DNA of 64,000 nt from CAVQND01 sp049518415 (lineage in GTDB: Bacteria > Verrucomicrobiota > Verrucomicrobiia > Limisphaerales > UBA8199), in assembly GCA_049518415.1 (NCBI GenBank), contig JBEKRX010000037.1, forward strand, positions 1 through 64,000, given 5' to 3'. A program made the position numbers and the translations under genes. The notes beneath the pieces are model-generated. The model was given only the letters and a program-made list of their open reading frames with translations, was not told the DNA's origin and ran no database searches. Within the stretch, counting starts at the first letter, position 1. The number at the start of each line of letters is the position of its first letter. Shown here in pieces: positions 1 to 7,942 of the stretch.

Positions 1-124
1 TGAATAGAGGGGGTGGAGGAAACGTTCGGCATGGCCTGGCGGTTGTTTGCCACGATGCTCGAAAGAGCAGAAACAACGGAAGCCGTCGGCCTAAACTGGG
101 CGCGCCTCCACTCCACTCGACCAT

Positions 125-793
125 CTACTCTGGGGCTGAGCCGCCGGTCATTAAGCCATGTTTGGCGAGGCGCTGGCGCGCGCGGCGGGCGGCGAGCGTT
201 TGGCCATATTCGGTCTCGAGCCGTTCGAGCAATGCCAGGGCCTTGTCGGGATGATTGAGCCCGCCATAGAGCTTGGCCAGGTGCAAGGCAGCCCAACCCC
301 ATTGTTCGGGCGGCAGCTTGTGTCTGAGTAACTGCTCGTACTCGAGCGCCGCCGCCAATTCGTTGTTCAGGTCGTAGCGGTAAATCTCCGCGATCCGTCC
401 CATCACCTGTAGTTCGTCCGGATGTCTCTCCAGGTACTCGCGCAACTCCCGGATGGCCTCGAGCGGAGCGCCTTTGACCCGGAGACGCTCAGCCGCCTCG
501 AGGTCCGGCGGGGGCAGCCGCGGCCGCCCGCCCCGCAGAAACCACCGCTCAACGCGACGGCCCAGGAAACGCGAAATCGCGCGCCCGCACACCAAGCCGA
601 GCGCGAGGGCCGCGCCCAGAAAACCTCCCAAATACGACAGCATCCGGGACCGCGACGCCCCCGCCGCCTGGCCCACCACCCGACTGTGTTCGACCCAGAA
701 ACCATAAGCCAGCAGGGCCAGGCACAAAATCAGCCCGGCATACAGAAGCGTTTTCGCAAAGGCTCTCACTTTCCGGTCAGCGCAATGACTCAT
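125..793 (-). CDS. Membrane-anchored TPR-like protein
   Basis: I do not recognise the family. The protein of about 222 residues has two hydrophobic segments near the N-terminus (roughly residues 12-33 and 48-68), a basic stretch (RRVERWFLRGGR), and then an all-helical region. That region contains repeats typical of tetratricopeptide folds: an REYLERHPDEL-type helix end, a YDLNNELAAALEYEQLL segment, and an LYGGLNHPDKALALLERLE segment. I infer a cytoplasmic protein-interaction domain tethered to the membrane. The start at 793 was chosen over the farther ATG at 859 because the added 22 residues are arginine-rich and unlike a membrane protein N-terminus. No operon partner is visible on the same strand. 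The product is hypothetical beyond this topology. Confidence 0.6.
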   Translation of the reverse strand: MSHCADRKVRAFAKTLLYAGLILCLALLAYGFWVEHSRVVGQAAGASRSRMLSYLGGFLGAALALGLVCGRAISRFLGRRVERWFLRGGRPRLPPPDLEAAERLRVKGAPLEAIRELREYLERHPDELQVMGRIAEIYRYDLNNELAAALEYEQLLRHKLPPEQWGWAALHLAKLYGGLNHPDKALALLERLETEYGQTLAARRARQRLAKHGLMTGGSAPE

Positions 794-1060
794 ACTAACG
801 CGCCCGCGCGCCAACCGCAACCCCATCCAGGCAGACCGGCAGCGCAGTGAGCATCTCATTTTTTGAGCAGCTTTTCAGCGGGCGCACTTTGTGTTGACCA
901 TTCGTCATTCATTGGATCGTACCCTTTCGCATACGCTCTAGTTGAATCTCTCTGCTGTCTCCGAAGCCGTTCCGGCCTGCGGCCCCACCCGCTCTCGTGA
1001 AAGTCGTCCAGGAGCCTTCAGGCGCTCGGCTCGAGTGGACTTGGAAGACCGGACCGGGCC

Positions 1061-1213
1061 GGAGACTGGGAGATCCATCGAACTGCATTGGTCAAGTCCG
1101 GCACCCCGGTGCAAATCGAGTACGGCGCCGAGGCCAAAGCCAATGGGCGTTTGGCCGCCAAGTGCCGTCTCACCGTAAGCGGCCAGAGTCAACTCTACCA
1201 CATCCACCAATAA
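1061..1213 (+). pseudogene. Possible C-terminal remnant of a secreted or hydrolase protein
   Basis: The frame ending at the TAA at 1211-1213 reads like a real C-terminus (GDWEIHRTALVKSGTPVQIE, then a beta-rich tail ending YHIHQ). It has no plausible start and loses protein-like character upstream of about 1060. Its end overlaps the 3' end of the opposite-strand symporter gene. I infer a decayed gene tail; the family is not identified. The rest of 860-1194 shows no other feature. Confidence 0.3.
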
Positions 1214-2823
1214 GCGAGCATCGTGATGACCGCCAGCACCGCCAAGTGCAGACGCCAATCCGAAAGGCCGCCGAATGGCTCCATCTTCCCGCCCCAGTCG
1301 ATGGTGGTTTGCTCGAGCTTCGCCGGCTCGGTCTTCCGGGTGCAGGCCGAGACCAGGAACAGGATAAGGGTGATGAGCACCGTGCCCCAGAGCCCGCGGT
1401 AGGTGTAGTTTTCGGTCAGGGCATGGTGGAGCAGCGGGAAGAGCCGCAGCGCCGCCGCTTTGTCCGGCATCAGCGCATCGGTGACAAACAGCGCCGAGAT
1501 GCCGAGGCCGGAGAAGAATGAAACAGCGGCGCCCGCAAAAGTCACCCGCCTGCTCAGAATGCCGAACACGATGGCCGGCGTCAAAGGCATGACCAGGTAG
1601 ATCGAGATCGTCTGCAGGTACTTATAGACCCCTTCGGGCTGCCAGGCGATGATGGCGGCCGCACCCACGCCCAGGAGCATGCCGACCACTATGGCCACCC
1701 GTCCGATGAGCACCTGCCCAGTCTCGGTGATTTGGGGCCGGAAGCGCAGGATGAAGTCGCGCACCGCCATCGTTGAGACCGAGTTCATCACGGCAATCAG
1801 CGCGGAGAGCACGGCGCCCAACAGCGCCGAAAGGACATACCCTCGCACACCGTTGGGCAGTAGGTTGTCGAGGATCCAGATGAAGGTCGCCCGGCTGTCA
1901 TGGACGTTGATATGGGGATAAAGCGCCAAGGCAATGACTCCCGGCAAGGCGAAGATGAAGACCGGCGTCAACTTCAGCAGCACGGCCAACATCGCCCCCC
2001 AGCGGGCCTGCTTGAGGTCCCGCGCCCCCAGCATCCGCTGCACGTTGACCTGGTCCATGCCCCAGTAAAAAATCCCGCCATAGACTGCCCCCAGGATGAC
2101 GCCCCAAAACGGATAGGTCGGGTCGGTCCAGGCCTTGTGCATGTGCATCGCGTCCGGCACCGGCGAATGCTGCACCGCCTCGCAGAGCGCACTCCAGCCG
2201 CCCACCTTGTGCAGCCCGATAAAGAGCACCAGGCCCGACCCGGCGATCATAATGGGCGAATGAATCGCGTCGGTATAGGCCACTACGCCAAAGCCGCCGA
2301 CCATGGTGATGATGGCCGTCGTCACTCCCATAATGAGCACACTCTGCATGATGCCCCAGCCGGTGGCCGCCTGCAGGACCAGCGCCCCCGCATACATGCA
2401 GAAGGCCATCTTGGTCACAATGCAGATGCTCAGCATCAGGCCCGAAAAACACAGGCGCGCCTCGGACCGGTAGCGGATTTCGAGAAACTCGGGAATCGTG
2501 AAGACCTTGTTCTTCAGGTAGTAGGGCAGCAGCACCGCCGCCGCAAAGCCCAGGCAGATGGCGGTGGTCAGTTCGACCGTGCCGGCGCAGATGCCGTAAC
2601 GGTAGGAGTCCCCCGACAGTCCCACCATGTGCTCGGCGCCGATATTGGTTGCGAAAAGCGATGCCCCAACGATGGGCCAGGTGAGCGCCCGTCCGGCCAG
2701 GAAGAAGCCGTTGCTGTCGCTCTCTTGGCGGGACCGCAGGGCGAAATAGAGCCCGAGGAGCACGTTGAAAACCAAGGCGCCGATACAGATTACCCAGTCG
2801 GCAAGAGTCAATGTGAGGCGCAT
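1195..2823 (-). CDS. SGLT-type sodium:solute symporter (SSS family)
   Basis: An integral membrane symporter of 542 residues, the usual SSS length, with about 14 hydrophobic segments. Two blocks are close to the vSGLT/SLC5A sugar-transporter signatures: SLFATNIGAEHMVGLSG (residues about 57-73), equivalent to the NIGSGHFVGLAG motif, and YWGMDQVNVQRMLGARD (about 252-268), equivalent to the YWCTDQ..VQR motif. The expected role is sodium-coupled uptake of a sugar or related solute across the inner membrane. It is the last gene of the minus-strand pectinase / cupin / oxidoreductase / RubisCO-like cluster, separated from it by a decayed URO-D gene, so its substrate is probably a pectin-derived sugar or acid. 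That assignment is inference. Confidence 0.88.
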   Translation of the reverse strand: MRLTLTLADWVICIGALVFNVLLGLYFALRSRQESDSNGFFLAGRALTWPIVGASLFATNIGAEHMVGLSGDSYRYGICAGTVELTTAICLGFAAAVLLPYYLKNKVFTIPEFLEIRYRSEARLCFSGLMLSICIVTKMAFCMYAGALVLQAATGWGIMQSVLIMGVTTAIITMVGGFGVVAYTDAIHSPIMIAGSGLVLFIGLHKVGGWSALCEAVQHSPVPDAMHMHKAWTDPTYPFWGVILGAVYGGIFYWGMDQVNVQRMLGARDLKQARWGAMLAVLLKLTPVFIFALPGVIALALYPHINVHDSRATFIWILDNLLPNGVRGYVLSALLGAVLSALIAVMNSVSTMAVRDFILRFRPQITETGQVLIGRVAIVVGMLLGVGAAAIIAWQPEGVYKYLQTISIYLVMPLTPAIVFGILSRRVTFAGAAVSFFSGLGISALFVTDALMPDKAAALRLFPLLHHALTENYTYRGLWGTVLITLILFLVSACTRKTEPAKLEQTTIDWGGKMEPFGGLSDWRLHLAVLAVITMLAYWWMW

Positions 2824-2861
2824 CTTGTTAAGTCGAATGAATCCGAGCCGTATAGGTCAAA

Positions 2862-3080
2862 TCAATTGTTGGCGAGGACTGGTTCACTCTGCGCGCCGAA
2901 TCCTTCCCGCCGTACACAATCCATCAATTCATGAATGTTCTCTTCCTTGGTGTGGGCCGGCAAGGCGCAGCCAGGGCCCGCAATGAACCCGCCCCCGGGG
3001 GCCATAACGCGCAGGGTCTGCCGGACGTGTTCGCGAACTTCATCCCGCGACCCAACCAGTCTAAATGGGGTTACGCCGTT
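2862..3080 (-). pseudogene. C-terminal remnant of a uroporphyrinogen decarboxylase-like (MtaA/CmuA-type) gene
   Basis: The last about 70 codons of this frame read like the C-terminal end of URO-D superfamily proteins: GSRDEVREHVRQTLRVMAPG, then GGFIAGPGCALPA, then an NIHELMDCVRREG helix. In the family this is the GTPEEV...GPGGGYILAPSHN...NV..M.EA.R block. Upstream of about 3080 the frame turns into arginine/cysteine-rich sequence with no homology, so the catalytic barrel is missing. It lies between the RubisCO-like gene and the symporter on the same strand, which suggests that a complete URO-D-like member of this operon was deleted. Pseudogene status is inferred from the length and the abrupt loss of similarity. 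Confidence 0.7.
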
Positions 3081-3150
3081 GCAACGACGTGCCGGGAGGC
3101 GGCTTTGCCACGCCGGATTCATCGGTAGTTCTCTTCTCCATAGAGCGAAC

Positions 3151-4569
3151 TTAGAGTCGGTATCGCTGACGGAGCGCTTCGGCCAATTCCGGCATCCCGT
3201 TGGATCTTGCGTAGGATTCGAGCGCCTGCGGGTTCAACCGGTCGGGTGAAGTGTAAACGCGCCGCTTAAAGAGCTGCAGCGCCTGTTCCATCGCCAACGC
3301 CCCGATTCTGGGGTCATATTTCCCCGCCTTGTTCTTTATGCCATTGATGGCCGAACCGGCCAGGAACAGGTAGTTGCCTGCGGAACCATTCCGCGAAACG
3401 TCCAGGAGGTTTTGAATAATGTTGCCCTGATCCAGCCCGCCCGCCCGGGCTATCATCACCACGGGATGACCCCCGGCGGGACGCGCGAGGGCCTCCTCGC
3501 ATTTGCGCCACTCCAGTCCCGCCGGCCGCAGCAGACTCTCGCCGGTGCAACTGAGCGGCGCCGTCTGACGGAAATCGACGCCGTCAAGCCTGGCAAAGTA
3601 GTCCAGGACCTCTCGATACACATGCCGTGTTCGGCAGGAGATCCCGCCATTGTGACCGTAAATGACCGGAGGACACCTCAGGCGGCGCAGTTGCTCCCGA
3701 GCCATCCGGACCGCGCCGCCCGTGTAGTACTCGCTGAACATGATTCCGTTCATGCCCGCCTCCGCCGCCATGTCAACCAGGGCCGGAAGCTGCTGGGGCG
3801 GGGCTCCGATGTGCGGGGCAAAAATCAAGCCTTTGCCTCCACGCTGCTCTTTTGCCCGCTCGATAGCCTGTTTGGCGTGACGCAGGCGCTCGCGCAATGG
3901 AGCGAAGGGCACCCCAGGAAGAAAATTCTCGTCCTCTTTAACGAAGATGAACATGGGATTGGCCGCGGCTTGCGAGATGATGGCGGCTTCTTCTTCGGGC
4001 GTGATGCCCGTACACGGTTTGAGGATGGTTCCAAAGGCGATCTCTTCGTCGGCCAAACCGGTCAGCTTGCGGACTCCGGGAGCGCCGTGAGCGGGTCCGG
4101 GAAAGCGGTTCAGCGATTCGTCGGACATATCTACCCACACCAGCTTGATGTCTGCGTGCTCGGTCAGGCCGAACGTGCCTTCGCCGGCCGTGATGTGCAG
4201 AATGTCAGTAGTGTACAAGCTGCCATCCTCGTGCAGAAGCATCTTCAGCGGAAACGCGACCCGGACGATGCCGGTGCGCCCGTTCGGCTCAAAGTGAACG
4301 TAGTCCACCACCTTCCCGCTGCACTGGTCTAGCAACGAGCCGGGGCTGGCCGATCGCACACCGCTGGTCATGTGGTAGGAAATCTCGCCTCCCGCCGCCT
4401 GCACTGTCATGCTTCGGGCGGCTACGAAGAAGGTGGCCACAATTGTGTCCCTCAGGTCTGCCGGAGGAAGCGATTCCAGGGCTTCATAGACATAGCGGCG
4501 AATTGCCTCTTCCCGCTGATCAAGGTCCAGCTTCATCAGAGTCAGAGTCTTTGGGTCAACGTGTATCAT
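3151..4569 (-). CDS. RubisCO-like protein (form IV family)
   Basis: A 472-residue member of the RubisCO large-chain superfamily. The phosphate/substrate region reads GTILKPCTGITPEEE with the K175-equivalent at K184. The metal-site block reads FVKEDENF, keeping the carbamylatable lysine (K211) and the acidic pair D213/E214. Loop 6 and the second active-site lysine are not recognisable (K177 position is Cys), so it should not be a CO2-fixing enzyme. A late AGGLDQGNIIQNLL block matches the phosphate-binding glycines. Family members act as enolases, isomerases or decarboxylases on sugar phosphates or sugar acids, including in apiose breakdown. It starts 15 nt after the stop of the oxidoreductase gene and belongs to a pectinase operon, so a role in pectin-sugar catabolism is likely. 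The exact reaction is unknown. Confidence 0.82.
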   Translation of the reverse strand: MIHVDPKTLTLMKLDLDQREEAIRRYVYEALESLPPADLRDTIVATFFVAARSMTVQAAGGEISYHMTSGVRSASPGSLLDQCSGKVVDYVHFEPNGRTGIVRVAFPLKMLLHEDGSLYTTDILHITAGEGTFGLTEHADIKLVWVDMSDESLNRFPGPAHGAPGVRKLTGLADEEIAFGTILKPCTGITPEEEAAIISQAAANPMFIFVKEDENFLPGVPFAPLRERLRHAKQAIERAKEQRGGKGLIFAPHIGAPPQQLPALVDMAAEAGMNGIMFSEYYTGGAVRMAREQLRRLRCPPVIYGHNGGISCRTRHVYREVLDYFARLDGVDFRQTAPLSCTGESLLRPAGLEWRKCEEALARPAGGHPVVMIARAGGLDQGNIIQNLLDVSRNGSAGNYLFLAGSAINGIKNKAGKYDPRIGALAMEQALQLFKRRVYTSPDRLNPQALESYARSNGMPELAEALRQRYRL

Positions 4570-4584
4570 GGTTCTGGAGAGTGG

Positions 4585-5757
4585 TTAGAGGCGCCAGGCC
4601 GCCCAGGTATTCTCGATTTCTGCGATCAACGGATCCTCCGGCGTCAACTGGCTCACCTTGCACAGCAAGCCCTTAATGCCATCCTCGTTGATCGTGCGTT
4701 GCATCTCCAGCGATTGAGGATCGCCGGGATGATGATACTTGAGGGCGGCCACAATACCCCGGACGATCTGGTCCCGCGGGAGCCCGTATTGAAAAGCAAG
4801 GCGGGCCGGAGCCACAAGACGCTCCTGTCCGCCCAGCTTGCGCAAGGGCTGTCGCACGACCCGCAGTATCTGGTCTCGCATTTCGGGAATGGCCCCGCGG
4901 CGATACAAATCGTTCTTGTATTCCTCGATGCTTTCCGCCGAGAACCCGTGCTTGCGCCGGACCACTTCGCCGAGCTGATCGCAAGCTCCGACCACACACT
5001 GGGCAACTCTGGGATCGGCCACGGCTTCGTGGATGTGGCAATGCCCATAATGGAAACCGAAATAACCGCAGATCGCGTGACCGCCGTTATGCATGAAGAG
5101 CTTGCGTTCGAGGCGCGCGTCCTGGTTGTCCACAAGCTGCAAGGCCGTCAGCCACGCCGGGGGTTCGCCTTTGAAATCTTCACGGCGGGCGGTCCACTCG
5201 TTGTAATCCTCGGCGGTAATTACCAGCGGATCAGGCTCAGGCTGCGGCACCACCCGACTGATCATGCAATCTGGAAACCCGAAGTAACGGCGGCCGTAAT
5301 CCAGCTCTTCCCCGCTCAGCTCCTCGCGCACATGCCGGCCCAGTGTGGAAGAACTGTTTTGCATGTTCTCGCACGCAATAAAGTTCAGCGGCCTGGTGCG
5401 CCCGGCTTCACGGCAACGCTTGGCGGCGAGTGCCACAGTGATCGCAACGTCCGGGAGGTTCTGATCGAAGACCGAAGTCAGTACCAGGTCCGCCTCCACA
5501 ATTTGCCTGGAAACGGCCTCGCGTTGAGAAGCGCTCAGGTAATCCGCTCCCTTCACGACAATTTGCCGGCAACTCCTGTCATCGTGAATATCCACGCGAT
5601 ACGAACCGGCCTGCTGGAGGGCGCGGACAAGCCTTTCATTGGTATCGGCAAAAACCAGGTGCGCGCCGGCCTGCCAGGCGAGCAGCCCCACGTGGCCGCG
5701 ACCGGTGGCACCCGCCCCGAACACGACCACCATTCGCTTCTGGTTCGAGGTCTTCAC
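4585..5757 (-). CDS. Mannitol dehydrogenase-type polyol/sugar-acid oxidoreductase
   Basis: A 390-residue long-chain polyol dehydrogenase (mannitol-1-phosphate 5-dehydrogenase / mannonate oxidoreductase superfamily). The N-terminus carries a Rossmann motif VVFGAGATGRGHVG for NAD(P). The catalytic signature is intact: KLFMHNGGHA places Lys219, Asn224 and His227 at the K+5 N+8 H spacing known for this superfamily. An ENMQNSS element follows the cofactor domain. The gene begins with GTG at 5757-5755 and overlaps the cupin stop by four bases (GTGA), indicating translational coupling. In this operon it probably reduces or oxidises an uronate- or polyol-type intermediate for the RubisCO-like enzyme. 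The substrate is inferred only. Confidence 0.83.
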   Translation of the reverse strand: MKTSNQKRMVVVFGAGATGRGHVGLLAWQAGAHLVFADTNERLVRALQQAGSYRVDIHDDRSCRQIVVKGADYLSASQREAVSRQIVEADLVLTSVFDQNLPDVAITVALAAKRCREAGRTRPLNFIACENMQNSSSTLGRHVREELSGEELDYGRRYFGFPDCMISRVVPQPEPDPLVITAEDYNEWTARREDFKGEPPAWLTALQLVDNQDARLERKLFMHNGGHAICGYFGFHYGHCHIHEAVADPRVAQCVVGACDQLGEVVRRKHGFSAESIEEYKNDLYRRGAIPEMRDQILRVVRQPLRKLGGQERLVAPARLAFQYGLPRDQIVRGIVAALKYHHPGDPQSLEMQRTINEDGIKGLLCKVSQLTPEDPLIAEIENTWAAWRL

Positions 5758-6095
5758 TTCCGGTGGTAATCGTCCTCAACTCGGACAACATCATCCAGGT
5801 GCGGAGTGCTGACCTCGATAAACCGCACATCTTCAATCGCCGTCGTGCGATGCTTTCGGCCCGGTTTGTTCTCGACCACGTCGCCGGACCTCAGCAGAAG
5901 CTTTTCCATTTGCCCTTTGTCATTCTCCCATTCCATTTCCGCCACGCCGCTGTCCACGTAAATATGCTCGTGCTTCACTTTGTGGTATTGGAGGCTGGAA
6001 CGGCTTCCCTTTTTGACCTCGATTATCTTAAGGGCGTAGTCTTCGGTGACGGCCACCCAGATTTCGCGTCCCCAGGGTTTTTCAACGATTTTCAT
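5754..6095 (-). CDS. Small cupin, phosphomannose isomerase type II-like
   Basis: A single-domain cupin of 113 residues. It opens with EKPWGREIWVAV, the WG(R/Y)E start typical of the mannose-6-phosphate isomerase/GDP-mannose pyrophosphorylase cupin. It has the metal-ligand block QYHKVKHEHIYV and the second cupin motif GDVVENKPGRKHRTT. It probably isomerises or epimerises a sugar (phosphate), or acts as a non-catalytic sugar-binding cupin. The start at 6095 was chosen over 6137 because an AGGA ribosome-binding site lies just upstream and the cupin fold begins there. It starts 8 nt after the GH28 stop and overlaps the oxidoreductase by 4 nt, so it is an internal operon gene. Confidence 0.8.
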   Translation of the reverse strand: MKIVEKPWGREIWVAVTEDYALKIIEVKKGSRSSLQYHKVKHEHIYVDSGVAEMEWENDKGQMEKLLLRSGDVVENKPGRKHRTTAIEDVRFIEVSTPHLDDVVRVEDDYHRK

Positions 6096-6103
6096 GCTTC
6101 CTT

Positions 6104-7786
6104 TCAACGTCCAGGAGCAGCCGGCTGCTGGCTGCAATCCACGGCCGGCGCCCCCTCAACTCGTTCCACAGCTTGCTTGGCGTGAGCCAGGTTGTTTCCG
6201 GCCAAAACAATATCTTTGCTGCTCGCACCCTCCACACGAACAAAAGTGCCAATCTCATCGAGCGGCCTGGAGTCGTGAATGAACGCGCCTTGAACCGCCC
6301 GCAGCCGGATGAGGGATTCAACCGAGGCCTCCGCCTGCGCCTTGAAACTGGACATTTCCAGGTCCTGGACGTCGTCACAAACAATGGCGGGCCGAAAATC
6401 CTTCTTGGCCAATTCAAAGCGGACGTTGTCCAAAGTGATGTTTCTGGCATGACGCGCATACAGGCCGTACGCCGGCAACACGCCCCACATGAAATACTCG
6501 GGATACTCGTCCGCGAATTCCGGCATGTCTCTTTTTGCCGCATCCTCAGGCGTGCCGCCCCCAGGGAACGTAACTTGGATGTCGCTGAGAGTAATCCCCT
6601 CGACCGGCTGACCGGGAATGCCGCAGATCGAAATGCACTGACGTTGCTCGCCGGGATAATGGTCGGGAACCTCCTTTTTCAATTCGGCTTCGTCGAGAAC
6701 GCTGGCGCGGATGTTGCTGAACACAAGATTCCGCATCTTGCCGAACGGGTAGGCTTCATCTCTTGTTTCGTTGTTGTAGTGATGATTGCCGAAGCGCAGC
6801 GAAATTGGGCTCGTGACCCTGGTCATAACCAGGTTGTTGAACGTCATATCTTCGAGAGAACCGTTGCCGGAAATCTGCAGCTTTATCCCGCAGCCGTAGG
6901 TGTCCATTATGACGCAATTCGAAACTGTCACGCGCCGAATACCTCCACGATGAGCCCCGCCGGAGCGGATCGCCGCCCACCGGGTGCTCAGGATGCAGTT
7001 GTCGATAACAATGTTTTCCGTGGGGCGTTCGTCCGACATATTTTGGAAACAGATCGCGTCATCCTGGCAGAGCAGCGTGCAATCCGATATTCGGACATTC
7101 CTCGTGCTCATCAGGTCGATGCCATCCCCATTCCCGTTCGCGCGGTTATGGATGGTAATGCCATGAATGCGCACCTCGTCGCACTCCCGGTAATGCGAGC
7201 ACCACGCGCCCGCGCTCCGCAGTGTCACCGCTTCCACCACCACGTTTGTGCACTGGAAAAAGCGGATCAGCATGGGCCGCTCTCCCGGTTTGCCATCCGG
7301 GAGGCGCGCGGGAAAGGCGCCGCCCTGGCCGTCTATCGTTCCCCTCCCGGTGACAGAAATGTTTTCGGCGTGCTCCGCATACACCAGGCATTTATCGATG
7401 GCCGTCTCATTCACAAACCCGCAGCGCGCGATGTTCGTGGCGTAGTGTGACAGATCCTTGCTGCCCCGAATCACCGCCGAAGATGCCAGATGGAGTTGCA
7501 CGTGGCTTTTGAGGAAAATCGTGCCAACCACATATTGGCCACGTGGCACCAGGACCATGCCTTCTCCCCTTTTATGGCCTGCGTCTATTGCCGCCTGCAA
7601 CGCAGCGGTATCAAGGGCTGCTCCATCCCCAACCGCTCCGTAGTCGCGAACATTGAAAACGGGCGGATGACTCACGGCGCCGGATTCCGCGTCGGCGCGC
7701 TTGGAGGAGAGGTCGGCTCCGTCGCAGCAATTCGCGCAGACAATGCTGAGGAATCCCACCACAATCCTCAGGATTTTGTTATTCAT
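6104..7786 (-). CDS. Secreted GH28 polygalacturonase-like glycosidase
   Basis: A right-handed beta-helix enzyme of 560 residues with a signal peptide (MNNKILRIVVGFLSIVCANC...). The fold-entry block FNVRDYGAVGDGAALDT is typical of GH28 and pectin lyases. Catalytic-site elements are recognisable: NGDGIDLMSTRNV (about residues 216-228) replaces the NTDG motif with a conserved Asp, LCQDDAICFQ (about 240-249) supplies the Asp pair, and SGGAHRGGIRRV (about 273-284) supplies the His region. It should cut alpha-galacturonosyl or rhamnogalacturonan linkages in pectin outside the cytoplasm. It is the promoter-proximal gene of the cupin/oxidoreductase/RubisCO-like operon, which links the operon to pectin. 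The farther ATG at 7840 adds 18 residues before the signal peptide and was rejected. Confidence 0.83.
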   Translation of the reverse strand: MNNKILRIVVGFLSIVCANCCDGADLSSKRADAESGAVSHPPVFNVRDYGAVGDGAALDTAALQAAIDAGHKRGEGMVLVPRGQYVVGTIFLKSHVQLHLASSAVIRGSKDLSHYATNIARCGFVNETAIDKCLVYAEHAENISVTGRGTIDGQGGAFPARLPDGKPGERPMLIRFFQCTNVVVEAVTLRSAGAWCSHYRECDEVRIHGITIHNRANGNGDGIDLMSTRNVRISDCTLLCQDDAICFQNMSDERPTENIVIDNCILSTRWAAIRSGGAHRGGIRRVTVSNCVIMDTYGCGIKLQISGNGSLEDMTFNNLVMTRVTSPISLRFGNHHYNNETRDEAYPFGKMRNLVFSNIRASVLDEAELKKEVPDHYPGEQRQCISICGIPGQPVEGITLSDIQVTFPGGGTPEDAAKRDMPEFADEYPEYFMWGVLPAYGLYARHARNITLDNVRFELAKKDFRPAIVCDDVQDLEMSSFKAQAEASVESLIRLRAVQGAFIHDSRPLDEIGTFVRVEGASSKDIVLAGNNLAHAKQAVERVEGAPAVDCSQQPAAPGR

Positions 7787-7942
7787 ATCTTTGCTCTTGA
7801 TCGGCCATAGTTTCAACGGCGCGCTTACAGGTCGAAACAAATGTCTCCGTTATCAACCCAGCCAACCTTCGCTCCAAGCTCGCCTCCGGTTTCTAATTGA
7901 CCAGGTCGAGGTAGGGACGCCAGTGTGCTTCTTTTCCAGGCC

